DNA of 64,000 bases from positions 2,464 through 66,463 of the forward strand of contig PKYI01000053.1 in the NCBI GenBank assembly GCA_003133645.1, in the 5' to 3' direction. The notes under the pieces were generated by a model that saw only the letters and a program-made list of their open reading frames with translations, searched no databases and had not been told where the DNA came from. The translations under genes were made by a program, and so were the position numbers. Numbering within the stretch: the first letter of the stretch is position 1; each line of letters opens with the position of its first letter. Shown here piece by piece: positions 1 through 7,850 of this stretch. Origin of the DNA: Acidobacteriota bacterium. GTDB taxonomy: Bacteria > Acidobacteriota > Thermoanaerobaculia > Thermoanaerobaculales > Thermoanaerobaculaceae.

Positions 1-64
1 CGCACGGGACTTAAAATCCCGGGCCCGCAAGGGCATGAGGGTTCGACCCCCTCCTCCGGCACCA
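1..64 (+). tRNA. tRNA-Leu(TAA), 3' part (5' end outside window)
   Basis: The anticodon stem pairs bases 5-9 with 17-21, and the 7-base loop at 10-16 has anticodon TAA at 12-14. A long variable arm (GCCC/GGGC, 23-33) marks a class II tRNA. The T-arm is 37-53, the acceptor 3' strand 54-60, the discriminator A61, and CCA is encoded at 62-64. The 5' half lies before the window. The gene also serves as the left boundary of the island described at 14-65 and 5034-5085. Confidence 0.9.
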
Positions 65-65
65 C
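14..65 (+). repeat. attL-like direct repeat (3' half of tRNA-Leu)
   Basis: Bases 14-65 recur at 5034-5085 with a constant offset of 5020 and a single mismatch (21 versus 5041). The repeat runs from the anticodon loop to just past the CCA end. That is the usual extent of an attachment core for tyrosine-integrase elements that insert in tRNA genes. The boundary role is inferred from the duplication; no integrase is visible. Confidence 0.7.
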
Positions 66-419
66 TTCACTTGCGCCCAGAGCCTGGAAGGCGAAGTCGG
101 CAACTATGCCGGATCTGGTACCCAAACCGACGCTGTGGCCTGAATGAGCGACGCGACTCCCATGAAGATCCCGAACGCGAGGACGACTACCAGACCAGAG
201 TGTGCGTGGCGGCCAAAGATCGCATTGACGATCGCGCCCGCAATGAGGAGGGCTGCTCCGCCACCCAAGATGAGAAGGCACGTGCTGGCGTCGCCGGGCG
301 AACTGGATCTTGCCATGGCTGCCTGGCAGGAGCCTAGCACTCTCAACTCGACACACGCCACAACGAACAGGAAGGCCGACGATGCTCCGCCCGCGGGTTC
401 CGCTTGGCGGTGGTAATGC
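66..419. other. gene-free stretch at the left edge of the island
   Basis: No reading frame here has a convincing start, ribosome site or recognisable domain. It holds one arm of a 27-bp inverted repeat (101-127). An integrase gene would normally be expected here, next to the tRNA, and none is seen. Confidence 0.5.
101..127 (+). repeat. 27-bp inverted repeat, left arm
   Basis: It begins CAACTATGCCGGA, contains the palindrome GGTACC and ends CCCAAAC. The reverse complement occurs at 2382-2408 with one mismatch. The two arms point inward around the HNH and HEPN genes, as the ends of a transposable or once-mobile module would. Confidence 0.6.
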
Positions 420-1061
420 TCAGAAGCCGATTTTGTCGCTCTTCTGCAGGTTGCACGTTTTGCAGAGAATCTGAATGTTCTCGGAGGAGTTGCCGCCGCC
501 CTTCGCCACAGGAATGATGTGGTCGAAGTGCAGGTCCTGCTTCGCCCCACACCGCACGCAGGTGCCGCCGTCTCGTGCCCAAACCAGCAGCTTGACGTCC
601 TCGGGAATTCGATCCCTCTTCGGGCCTGTCTTGCTGTACTCCGCCGCGGCCTCAAGGTTGGCCACGCCATCCCTGAGGCTTGCCAGATCGGCTTCGTCGT
701 CATATACGGCCTTTTTCACCCGCAGAGCGACCTCCTCACGTTCGGACGCATTTCTAGGCGGTCGTTCGGCCCGGAATAGCCGATCCCGAAAGTAGACAAG
801 ACCGCCATCACCGAAGAAGAGCGGGCTATCCAGGGAATCATGCGTACTGAGTAAAGCCGGCAGCGGAACAGTGTACCGTCGCTCTGCTGAGCCCCTCCCA
901 ACAACGAGCTCGAATGTCCATCCGGATTCGTTCCTGGGATCGCGGACGGGTTCTAAGTTGGCAAGGATCGCTGCGATCTCCCCGGTCTGTTGCCTGGACA
1001 GTCGTCCGTAGACGACTGCGCCGTCGACGATGTTAGCAACCCTTGTGACCCTTATCGACAC
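420..1061 (-). CDS. HNH endonuclease domain protein
   Basis: 213 aa. The C-terminal ~50 residues form a zinc-supported HNH (beta-beta-alpha metal) nuclease module: C168-x2-C171, the core H178-x-D180-H181, N191, then C200-x2-C203 and a final K207. The first ~140 residues resemble no domain I recognise and may bind DNA or a partner. Local base composition is clearly less GC-rich than the chromosome to the right, which fits acquired DNA. It is divergent from the HEPN gene at 1440, across a 378-bp gap. HNH proteins of this size occur in restriction, phage and defence settings; the substrate cannot be told from sequence. Confidence 0.8.
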   Translation of the reverse strand: MSIRVTRVANIVDGAVVYGRLSRQQTGEIAAILANLEPVRDPRNESGWTFELVVGRGSAERRYTVPLPALLSTHDSLDSPLFFGDGGLVYFRDRLFRAERPPRNASEREEVALRVKKAVYDDEADLASLRDGVANLEAAAEYSKTGPKRDRIPEDVKLLVWARDGGTCVRCGAKQDLHFDHIIPVAKGGGNSSENIQILCKTCNLQKSDKIGF

Positions 1062-1439
1062 CGGCCGCTTCTCCCATTACAGCCTCGAGCCCTCCCACTG
1101 CCGTGCCCTACGCCTCGTCCGCGGACTACCAGCACAGCGTACTCCCGCTCGCCACCGGCCGGCGCGACTCCAAGCAGCCAGGCGCGCCCCCGCGTAGCTC
1201 GCGCCGCTGCGCCGCCGGCCTGAGCCTCGGGCGGCCGGGTTGGCCGCACTGCTTACCCCTCCGCCGCCGAGATCGCCTGTCGTGTCGCCGGCTGCAACGC
1301 GGGGGCAGAAAAACGGTAGTAGGCTTGGGCATGGCTCATCACCGATACGGAGCATCCGGCGCCACCAAGTCTTGTCTCTTCTGCCACGCATGCGTGGCGG
1401 CGTCGCGGTCCTTTCTGAGCCCTTCGTGGAGAGACCACC
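1062..1439. other. divergent intergenic region between HNH and HEPN genes
   Basis: There is no supported gene. The region presumably holds the start signals for the two divergent genes, but I cannot pick out a promoter with a good -35/-10 pair. Overlapping open frames on both strands have no ribosome sites or domain features. Confidence 0.4.
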
Positions 1440-2219
1440 ATGCGCGCAAAATCTCCAACGCCTTCGTCTGAGCCTCATACCAGAGCGTGGCTAGCGTTTG
1501 AGGAGAATCTCAAAAGCGTTAGCCATCTGCTCTACATGGGGGGACGCGAGGCGTACCTCATGCAAGCCGCGGCGGCTCGGGTCAAGGCCTACTTCGACAA
1601 GCTCGGCGATCTTAAGGTGAAGACGAACCTGGTAAAGGCAGCTCGTTCTGCAGGGCGCCTCGCCAAAGCTATGGGGCCTCGAATCGAACGATACCAAACA
1701 GCCAACCTCTGGCAAGTGGTCATGTTGGTCACGTGTGTCGAAGCGTACCTTCAAGACGTTTTCAGCGCGGCGGCCGGCGTCGATCCAGACCTCATGAACG
1801 AGTCTCAGCAACTCGCCCCGTACGCCGACATCGTCGCCGCTACGTCGTTGGACGAACTGGCAGACCAACTTCGCGCTCGATGGGCGCGCGCATGGCTGAG
1901 CGATGGTGGGCCAACCCGCTGGATCTCGCGCCTCGAGAGAATGGGCGCGCGAGGCTATCCGGCCGATCTTGCGCCTCGCTTGGAGCTGGTCTGGGGTATT
2001 CGGCATGCCGCCGTCCACGCGGCTGGCGTGGCCACAGCAGACTTCGTCAAGCGGCATCCTGGTTTCGTCAAAGCGGCAGGCGCTCGTTTGCGGATCGGAG
2101 CCCGGCCCTTTGGAGTGTTCCTTAAAGCAGTGCGGGATTTCGTGGAGCCGACAGAAAAGTACTTTGTTGCACGGCATCCTTCGCTAGGTGTCACAGGGAC
2201 TACGGGGCCGGCCAAGTGA
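1440..2219 (+). CDS. HEPN-domain protein with RX4H motif (putative RNase)
   Basis: 259 aa, predicted largely alpha-helical. A helix around residues 89-110 (LVTCVEAYLQDVF) is followed by the arginine/histidine signature RHAAVH at 188-193. This matches the RX4H active-site pattern of HEPN ribonucleases found in toxin-antitoxin, abortive infection and CRISPR-associated proteins. There is no signal peptide. It starts in a lower-GC island, divergent from an HNH nuclease, and both are framed by 27-bp inverted repeats. A defence role is inferred from family and setting. The exact HEPN subfamily is not recognised, and a non-enzymatic HEPN scaffold remains possible. Confidence 0.6.
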   Translation: MRAKSPTPSSEPHTRAWLAFEENLKSVSHLLYMGGREAYLMQAAAARVKAYFDKLGDLKVKTNLVKAARSAGRLAKAMGPRIERYQTANLWQVVMLVTCVEAYLQDVFSAAAGVDPDLMNESQQLAPYADIVAATSLDELADQLRARWARAWLSDGGPTRWISRLERMGARGYPADLAPRLELVWGIRHAAVHAAGVATADFVKRHPGFVKAAGARLRIGARPFGVFLKAVRDFVEPTEKYFVARHPSLGVTGTTGPAK

Positions 2220-2611
2220 GCCAGGCATCACCATTTAGTCTCCACGAATCGGCACCTCACGCCCCTCGAGGTCGCGTCCGATCACCCATGCAGGGCAGCG
2301 GTACCACCCTTCCCGGATCTCGGTCCCCCGTTGAGCATCAACTCGGTCAAGCACCACACCAGTGCGTCGAGTCGGTTCGGCGTTTGGGTACCAGGTCCGG
2401 CATAGTTGACAGGCGGAGCCTCCCGGGGTCCTCCCCGACCTCTTCTCACGGCAAGCGGGCCTGGAGAGACCCACGTGGTACCTCTGGGAACAGCCTTGCA
2501 GTTCGGGTCACGGGTGCCGAGCGCTTCGCAGGCCCCTCGCACGCACTCCCTTTCCTGCCCGGCCGGAGATCGCGCCTCCTGCGGCCTCGCAGCGAAGGGG
2601 TGCAACGCCGC
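2220..2611. other. gene-free stretch holding the right inverted-repeat arm
   Basis: It separates the HEPN gene from the convergently oriented FG-GAP gene. Open frames crossing it are overlaps without start signals. It contains the 27-bp repeat arm at 2382-2408. No clear terminator hairpin with a U-run was found. Confidence 0.4.
2382..2408 (-). repeat. 27-bp inverted repeat, right arm
   Basis: The reverse complement of this segment matches 101-127 in 26 of 27 positions. Together the arms bound a 2.3-kb module (101-2408) containing only the HNH and HEPN genes. Confidence 0.6.
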
Positions 2612-4168
2612 CTACATGGCCCTTTGAAGGTGGCGACGTACGCGCGGCTCCACCGAAATCGTTGCGGTGGCGGAGTCGGTAGTGCCGCAGGCGTTGAAAA
2701 CCCACACCCAGTAGCTGGTCGTCGATTCCAGGGGCGGCGTGGTGAACGTACTCGCATTGGCGCCGACGGGCGTCGAGGTGTCACCAGCGTTCCCCCGGTA
2801 CCACCGGTAGGAGAGCGGCATCGTGGCTGTCGCGGTCACCGAGAGCGTGGCGGTCTGGCCGCCCTGAACGATCTGGCTCTGGGGCTGCCCGGTGATGGAG
2901 GGCGCATCGCAGCCGTTGGCGGCGAAGACCCACACGGCGCCGATCCCGCCGGCGTCGCCATCCCCGCCGACGATGACGGTGGTGCTGTCCCCCGAGATCG
3001 CCACCGATTTCCCCTGCCGAGCAGGCCCAACGGCGCCGGTACCGACCAGCTTACCGCCCTGCTGCGACCATGCCCCGTTGTTCCGCGTGTACACCCACAC
3101 GGCGCCGGCGTTGGAGTTGTCCAGGGGCGCTCCGACGATGGCGGCGTTCCCGTCCGCCGAGATCGCCACCGAATTGCCCTGCCATGCCGGCCCGACAGCG
3201 CCCACACCGACGAGCTTGCTTCCCTGCTGAGTCCAAACACCGCCGCTGCGGGTGAACAGCCACACGGCGCCGGCACCGGAGTTGTCCTGGTATCCCCCGA
3301 CGATGGCGGTGTTCCCGTCCGCCGAGATCGCCACCGAATTGCCCTGCTCCGCAGGCCCGATAGCGCCCGTGCCGACCAGCTTGCCGCCCTGCTGAGCCCA
3401 CACACCGCCGCTGCGGGTGAACACCCACACGGCGCCGGCGCCGGAGTTGTCACTCGACCCCCCGACGACGGCGGTGTTCCCGTCCGTCGAGATCGCCACC
3501 GAAGTGCCCTGCCCGGCGTACCAACTGCCGTCTGCGCCGACGAGCTTGCCGCCCTGCTGCGTCCACCCATCGCTGCTGCGCACGAACACCCAGGCGGCAC
3601 CGGCAAAGGAATTGTCACCAGGACCCCCGACGATGGTGGTGTTGCCGTCCGCCGAGATCGTCGCGGAGGCGCCCCAGGAGGGAACCCCGACGCTGTCGTT
3701 GCCGACCAGCTTGATTCCCTGTTGCGTCCATACCCCGCCAGTGAGAGTAAACGCCCATGCGGCACCGAGGCCCGTGTAGGCACCGAAGCCGATGTAGATC
3801 GTCTGGTCATGAGGCCCCCCGACGATGGCGGTGTTCCCGTCCGCTGAGATCGCCACCGAGGTGCCCTGGTCGGATTCCCTGACGCTGTCGTTAGCGACCA
3901 GCTTGCTCCCCTGCTGAGTCCACACACCGCCATTGCGGGTGAATACCCACGCGGCACCGACACCGAAGCAGTGATAGCAGTTGTAGTCAGGGCCCCCTAC
4001 GATTGCCGTGTTGCCGTTCGCCGAGATGGCCACCGAGGTGCCCTGCCCGGCGTACCAACTGGCGTCCGTCCCGACTAGTTTGTTGCCCTGCTGGATGAAC
4101 TGGACCTGCGCCACCGCTGCATGCGCAAGGAACAACATCCCGACGACCGCACCTGCCTGCCGCGCCAT
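2612..4168 (-). CDS. secreted FG-GAP (beta-propeller) repeat protein with Ig-like C-terminus
   Basis: 518 aa from the chosen start. ATG 4168 is preferred over an in-frame start at 4201, because a G-rich ribosome site precedes it and it begins directly with a signal peptide (MARQAGAVVGML... cleaved near AVAQ). The body is seven or so repeats of about 52-57 residues with the core 'G.SVAISADGNTAIVGG...GAAWVFTR.GGVW.QQG.KLVG', an FG-GAP/integrin-alpha-like propeller. The last ~90 residues (from CDAPSITGQPQSQ) form an Ig-like fold. There is no sortase or membrane anchor. The repeats are also highly similar at DNA level, so unequal crossing-over could change their number. Likely role: an extracellular or surface adhesin-like protein; the ligand is unknown. 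Confidence 0.75.
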   Translation of the reverse strand: MARQAGAVVGMLFLAHAAVAQVQFIQQGNKLVGTDASWYAGQGTSVAISANGNTAIVGGPDYNCYHCFGVGAAWVFTRNGGVWTQQGSKLVANDSVRESDQGTSVAISADGNTAIVGGPHDQTIYIGFGAYTGLGAAWAFTLTGGVWTQQGIKLVGNDSVGVPSWGASATISADGNTTIVGGPGDNSFAGAAWVFVRSSDGWTQQGGKLVGADGSWYAGQGTSVAISTDGNTAVVGGSSDNSGAGAVWVFTRSGGVWAQQGGKLVGTGAIGPAEQGNSVAISADGNTAIVGGYQDNSGAGAVWLFTRSGGVWTQQGSKLVGVGAVGPAWQGNSVAISADGNAAIVGAPLDNSNAGAVWVYTRNNGAWSQQGGKLVGTGAVGPARQGKSVAISGDSTTVIVGGDGDAGGIGAVWVFAANGCDAPSITGQPQSQIVQGGQTATLSVTATATMPLSYRWYRGNAGDTSTPVGANASTFTTPPLESTTSYWVWVFNACGTTDSATATISVEPRVRRHLQRAM

Positions 4169-4463
4169 GGCCCACCCCCGTCTCGCGCCACACCAACGCA
4201 ATCCTTACTACTGCAGTACGCGCCGTTGGAACGCCGCCGGGGGCTTGGCCGTCGCGGGACCGATGCGGCGGCCGGTTGCGGGAGCGGGACCCCACAGAAC
4301 TGGCCCGCCTCCACGTCCCAGCGCGTTCCCCGCCTGGAAGACCTGACGAAAAGGGAGTACAAGACAGGGAGGCAACCGCCAGGCCCTCGTACTCGGCCAC
4401 GACGAACGTGGAGGTTTCAGGTTCCGGAGCGGCGGCTCGGCGCGGAAGGCGAACGGGGGCGAG

Positions 4464-4970
4464 ATGAAGAAGCACGTGCTGACTTTTGTCGCCGTGGCGC
4501 TCGTAAGCGTGGTGGCGAGCGCCTACCAAAACGAGGAGCCCGGTTTCCGCGGACACGACTGGGGGATGGCTCCCCTGAAGGCGTGGGGGTTACCCGTCCA
4601 AACCGATTCCAGCTTCGGCAGTATTCGGCTCTACGAAGACCCGGCGGAAGACCGGACGATGGGGTGCGCGAAGCTCGAGAGCGTGGAGTACGGGTTCTGG
4701 CAGGGGAGGCTGTCCGACGTGCGCGTGGAGTTCCGTGGCTACGACAGCTACAAGTGTGTCCTGGAGACCCTGAAGAAACAGTTCGGCGACGGGGTTCAAC
4801 CGAACCAATCCGTTGAGTACTACGTCTGGGTTGGTGGTGTAACGACAATCGTTCTTCACTACGACCGGGACCGGAAGGTGGGTTACCTGACTCTCGTCTC
4901 CAAGGGGATCCTGAATGAGCAGAGGGAATGGGAAAGAGCCCAAACCAAGAAGGCGGCCGGTGCACCCTGA
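4464..4970 (+). CDS. small secreted protein of unknown function
   Basis: 168 aa, preceded by a strong ribosome site (GGGGGCGAG) six to ten bases before the ATG. Residues 1-20 (MKKHVLTFVAVALVSVVASA) are a clear signal peptide. The mature part opens with FRGHDWGM and has a mixed alpha/beta composition with two cysteines (near residues 70 and 94), which could form a disulfide outside the cytoplasm. I do not recognise a named family. It is the last gene before the right tRNA fragment and so belongs to the island cargo. Confidence 0.65.
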   Translation: MKKHVLTFVAVALVSVVASAYQNEEPGFRGHDWGMAPLKAWGLPVQTDSSFGSIRLYEDPAEDRTMGCAKLESVEYGFWQGRLSDVRVEFRGYDSYKCVLETLKKQFGDGVQPNQSVEYYVWVGGVTTIVLHYDRDRKVGYLTLVSKGILNEQREWERAQTKKAAGAP

Positions 4971-5033
4971 CGTGTTTTGGCACCCTCTGGTTTCGCCTGG
5001 CGGAAGCCTCCGACCGGGCTGAACCTCCCGCTC

Positions 5034-5085
5034 AAATCCCCGGCCCGCAAGGGCATGAGGGTTCGACCCCCTCCTCCGGCACCAC
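5034..5085 (+). repeat. attR-like tRNA-Leu 3' fragment
   Basis: This is a second copy of tRNA-Leu bases 14-65 with one mismatch. Upstream sequence (CCGGGCTGAACCTCCCGCTC) does not continue as a tRNA, so the fragment is not a functional gene. It marks the right end of a ~5.0-kb insertion at the tRNA. Confidence 0.7.
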
Positions 5086-5212
5086 CTGAGTCGCGGTCAT
5101 GGGACGAAAGACGAATGTGTAAACGTTGCCGGACCTCACGCCTATCCTAGAATTTGTCCCATCGGTGCCCGCTCTGGTCGCCTCTCGTCCTACTGGTCCC
5201 GCTTCGGCTCGG

Positions 5213-5440
5213 TCAGCCCACCGGCCGGGCGCCGCTGCCCGGCTTCACTTCCCCGTCGAGTTCCTCGAGACCCGCCATCAGGAGCACACGCGCGAGGGTC
5301 GACGGGGCGATCCCCTCCCGTCTCGCCGCCGCGAACAGCAGCTGGTATTCCACCGGACTCACTCGGACGGAAACCGCACGGTCCCGCCGTACGGCGGCCT
5401 TCTCGGTCTGGAGGGCAGCGAGTAGGTTGGCTCTTGTCAT
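5213..5440 (-). CDS. small ribbon-helix-helix-like protein
   Basis: 75 aa from ATG 5440. A longer in-frame start at 5605 would add an Arg/Pro-rich tail and lacks support. The middle (residues ~20-60: RAVSVRVSPVEYQLLFAAAR followed by REGIAPSTLARVLLMAGLEEL) has the strand-helix-helix pattern of CopG/MobC-like ribbon-helix-helix DNA-binding proteins. There is no toxin gene next to it. It lies just outside the right attachment-like repeat, so it may be chromosomal or a leftover of a plasmid-type element. Probably a transcriptional regulator; assignment by pattern only. Confidence 0.5.
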   Translation of the reverse strand: MTRANLLAALQTEKAAVRRDRAVSVRVSPVEYQLLFAAARREGIAPSTLARVLLMAGLEELDGEVKPGSGARPVG

Positions 5441-5475
5441 GCTGTAAAGACTACGAGCATACAGAGCGTTGTCAA
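5438..5475 (-). promoter_or_regulatory. possible promoter/operator of the RHH gene
   Basis: A consensus -35 TTGACA (minus strand, 5470-5475) lies upstream of the start. The best -10 at 16-bp spacing is only TAGTCT. An ATGCT/AGCAT inverted repeat (5439-5443 and 5456-5460) overlaps the start codon and could be a self-operator, since RHH proteins often repress their own gene. Confidence 0.3.
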
Positions 5476-5946
5476 TGGGCGCCGGAGTGGGCGCCCCAGG
5501 AGGGTGTAAGCGCCGATGCTTCGGCGGGCAGGATCGCCCGGCCTGCGGCCTCTTGGTTCTGCGCGCCTCGCCGAGCTGGAAGGCGGACGGGGCAACCAGT
5601 ACCAAGGTGCTGCATCCAGCGATGGACGTAGCGCTTCACCCTGCGCGGCAACCCTCGCAGATGCCGGCGCTACCCGCCAGGACGCACTAGATCGAATGAA
5701 TGGGTACTTAATGGGTACCCGCTATCACCATCTCACCATGTTGGGGACGCAGGAATCGGGCGACAAGGTCGCGAATACGTACGAGAAAGCACGTTCTCAC
5801 CGTCGCCCGCCCGAACCGCACACCGACCGAGACAGGCGCTTGCCGCGCTGTCGTTGCCGCCGCCCGAACGCCGCAAGACGGCCGGCGAGACAGGTGCAAT
5901 CAGCCCTCCACGCGGCGGTGTTACCCTTCTTGCAAAGGAGAACAAA
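5441..5946. other. intergenic region
   Basis: No supported gene in about 500 bp. One small palindrome is visible: GGGTAC at 5702-5707 and GTACCC at 5715-5720, a possible operator. The ribosome site AAAGGAG of the DinB gene lies at its right end. Confidence 0.4.
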
Positions 5947-6480
5947 ATGAAGAGAGCACTGTCGGTTCTGCTCGTGGCGGTCGCCGCCCCGGTCCTCGGC
6001 CAGAGCATGAAGGCGGCCCCTCCTTCCGGAGCGGTGGGCATGCTTCGCGGGTCGTACACGTACGTCGAGGGCTTCATCACCAAGGCCGCGGACCAGGTGC
6101 CGGAGGCCAATTACGCGTTCAAGCCGACGCCCGGGGTGCGCAGCTTCGGCGAGCTCATCGCCCACATCGCGGACAGCCAGTACACGCTTTGCTCGCGCGT
6201 GCTGGGCAAGCCGAACCCGTCCCCCGACGTGGAGAAGACGAAGACCACGAAGGCAGCCATCCTCGAGGCGCTCAAAGGCTCGTCGGCCGTCTGCACAATG
6301 GCCTACGCCATCCCCGATGCCGAGGCCCACGGGACCATGAAGATCTTCGGCAAGGACCAGCCAAAGTTCCAAGGCCTCCTCATCAACCTCACCCACGACT
6401 GGGAGCACTACGGCAATATCGTCACCTACATGCGCCTGAAGGGCATGACGCCGCCGTCGAGCCAGCCGCCTTCCAAGTAG
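5947..6480 (+). CDS. secreted DinB-family protein
   Basis: 177 aa. ATG 5947 is chosen because AAAGGAG lies 6 bases upstream and the protein then opens with a signal peptide (MKRALSVLLVAVAAPVLGQ). An earlier in-frame start (5854) would bury the signal. The rest is the DinB four-helix metal-binding fold. The histidines expected as metal ligands are visible in 'ELIAHIADSQYTLC' and 'LTHDWEHYGNIVTYMR' near the C-terminus. DinB-fold proteins include thiol-dependent S-transferases and damage-inducible proteins; exported versions are common in Acidobacteria-like genomes and are mostly uncharacterised. It stands alone between unrelated genes. Confidence 0.8.
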   Translation: MKRALSVLLVAVAAPVLGQSMKAAPPSGAVGMLRGSYTYVEGFITKAADQVPEANYAFKPTPGVRSFGELIAHIADSQYTLCSRVLGKPNPSPDVEKTKTTKAAILEALKGSSAVCTMAYAIPDAEAHGTMKIFGKDQPKFQGLLINLTHDWEHYGNIVTYMRLKGMTPPSSQPPSK

Positions 6481-6754
6481 CGCGCCGGCCGCCGTCGCCG
6501 ACGCCGCACCGGGACCTTTACCGGTCTCCTGAGTGATGGGGGTGCGAAGAGACAGCCGGGCGGGGACAAGGCCTCCCTGCGAGAGGCTGGCGGCCCCGCC
6601 GGGGCCGCCCTCTGCCCGCCATCTCGTCCCCTCCGACGCCACGCCAGGGGAACACCAATCGGTCTCGGCCTCAAGCTCCAGCCGAAGAAATCCTTCCGGT
6701 TCTGGACCCGAACACCGTGAACAAAATGCCGTGCGCTCGTGTTGAACTCGACGA

Positions 6755-7681
6755 GTGAGTACTCGAAATCCACGCGGCACCTGCCCGGCATGCGGGTTCA
6801 CGGCCTTCGACGGCGGACCCGAGTGGCACCGCGTCTGCCCGCTATGCGGCTGGCGCAACGATCCGCCCCAACTCGCCCACCCCGACTCGGCCGAGGGGGA
6901 GAACCCGGGGCTCTCGCTCCGCCAGGCGCAAAACCGCGCCCGCGCAGACGCGACAGCCGCCGCGGCCTCCACGGCGTATCCAGCGCAACCCGAGGTGGCG
7001 GCCGCTCGCCCCGGGCGAGAGCCCGCGCCCGTCGGGGACCGAAATGGCGTCGGCGGTGTGCTACCTCGATCCTGCCTCGTTGCGCGACCCGGAGCCCTAC
7101 TGGCTCTGCCCGCCACCTGCGCCTTGAACGGCTCCGACAACCGGCCGCCTGGGCCGACCTCTCCCGAGAGCGCCCGCGCCGTCCGGGTGACACCCGCGAG
7201 CGCCGCCGGCGCGAGCGAGGTGCCTGTCGCAGGTGGCGCAGACCTGGCATCGGACTTGCTGCCAGATCAGAGCGAGGGGGACAGGGACATGCCGAAGACA
7301 GGGATCCTTCACACTTCACTCGCAGCCACGGCGGTCGCTGTGGGCCTCTTCGTGGCGGCCCCGGCGCAAGCCCGCTGGGGCATCCGAGTCGGCTTCGGGG
7401 GGACGATTGTCGTGCCGCCCCTGGTCGTCTCGGTCGGCAACGTTCCGCCGGTCGCGCCCTATTACCGGCCTTACGCCGCCGGCTGCAACGTCAGCCGCTA
7501 CTACGCGCCGACCTATGCGCCGCGTTACGCGCCGGCCTACGCGCCGTACTACCCGGGGTACGCGACGGCCGCCCCGGTGGTGGTCGCCCCGCCCGTCTCG
7601 TACATGCGCGTGTGGGCCCCGGGCCCGAGGCCGCACTGGGAGATGCGTCGCGCCGCGAGGTTCAACCACTGGCGCAGGTGA
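6755..7681 (+). CDS. open frame starting with a CPCC zinc-binding domain; probably not one protein
   Basis: The frame opens at GTG 6755 with about 60 residues of the cysteine-rich CPCC family: CPACGF, then WHRVCPLCGW, DPPQ and 'GENPGLSLRQAQNRAR'. After about residue 65 the sequence becomes low-complexity Ala/Pro/Arg. It runs without a stop into an independent secreted protein that has its own ribosome site and ATG at 7289. Only the first ~65 codons are credible as the CPCC protein. Either its stop codon was lost by frameshift or the two genes have become joined. CPCC proteins are small and their role is unknown. Confidence 0.4.
   Translation: MSTRNPRGTCPACGFTAFDGGPEWHRVCPLCGWRNDPPQLAHPDSAEGENPGLSLRQAQNRARADATAAAASTAYPAQPEVAAARPGREPAPVGDRNGVGGVLPRSCLVARPGALLALPATCALNGSDNRPPGPTSPESARAVRVTPASAAGASEVPVAGGADLASDLLPDQSEGDRDMPKTGILHTSLAATAVAVGLFVAAPAQARWGIRVGFGGTIVVPPLVVSVGNVPPVAPYYRPYAAGCNVSRYYAPTYAPRYAPAYAPYYPGYATAAPVVVAPPVSYMRVWAPGPRPHWEMRRAARFNHWRR
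7289..7681 (+). CDS. secreted Tyr/Pro/Ala-rich protein
   Basis: 130 aa. A strong purine-rich ribosome site (GAGCGAGGGGGACAGG) precedes ATG 7289. A signal peptide follows (MPKTGILHTSLAATAVAVGLF... cleaved near APAQA). The mature chain has a hydrophobic valine stretch, then a segment of repeated 'YAP(x)YAP' units (YYAPTYAPRYAPAYAPYYPGY) and a basic C-terminus. It resembles small exported envelope proteins with YxPxY-type repeats found in many Gram-negatives; the function is unknown. The rho-independent terminator at 7762 lies 80 bp downstream. The in-frame extension upstream is treated separately. Confidence 0.65.
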   Translation: MPKTGILHTSLAATAVAVGLFVAAPAQARWGIRVGFGGTIVVPPLVVSVGNVPPVAPYYRPYAAGCNVSRYYAPTYAPRYAPAYAPYYPGYATAAPVVVAPPVSYMRVWAPGPRPHWEMRRAARFNHWRR

Positions 7682-7761
7682 GTTACGCCGGCGGTCGCGG
7701 CGCGCTCCATACGTCGCCGTGACCGCCGGCTCGAACCTGCTCGACCGTTTTCCAGCGACAG

Positions 7762-7791
7762 CCTCCCCGGGGAAGATAACCGGGGAGGTTT
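7762..7791 (+). terminator. rho-independent terminator
   Basis: A perfect 9-bp stem (CCTCCCCGG, 7762-7770, with CCGGGGAGG, 7780-7788) encloses a 9-base loop and is followed by TTT. It lies after the secreted Tyr/Pro-rich gene and before the alcohol dehydrogenase. The U-run is short. Confidence 0.6.
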
Positions 7792-7850
7792 CGGTTGACT
7801 CGCATAGTGCGGCCATGCGACAAGAGAGCCGGCACTTCTGAGGAGATCCA

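Noticed and set aside
2382-2408. Integron attC site
   Set aside because: The repeat contains GTTG-like and CCAAAC-like ends but lacks the paired R'/R'' boxes and central spacer of attC, and no integron integrase is present.
2216-3847. Long 543-codon open frame on the plus strand
   Set aside because: It is the antisense shadow of the FG-GAP repeat gene on the minus strand; its His/Arg/Gly repeats simply mirror those DNA repeats and it has no start signals of its own.
1440-5033. Integrase or phage genes inside the tRNA island
   Set aside because: Read in all frames; no tyrosine-recombinase R-H-R-Y pattern, excisionase or phage gene was found.
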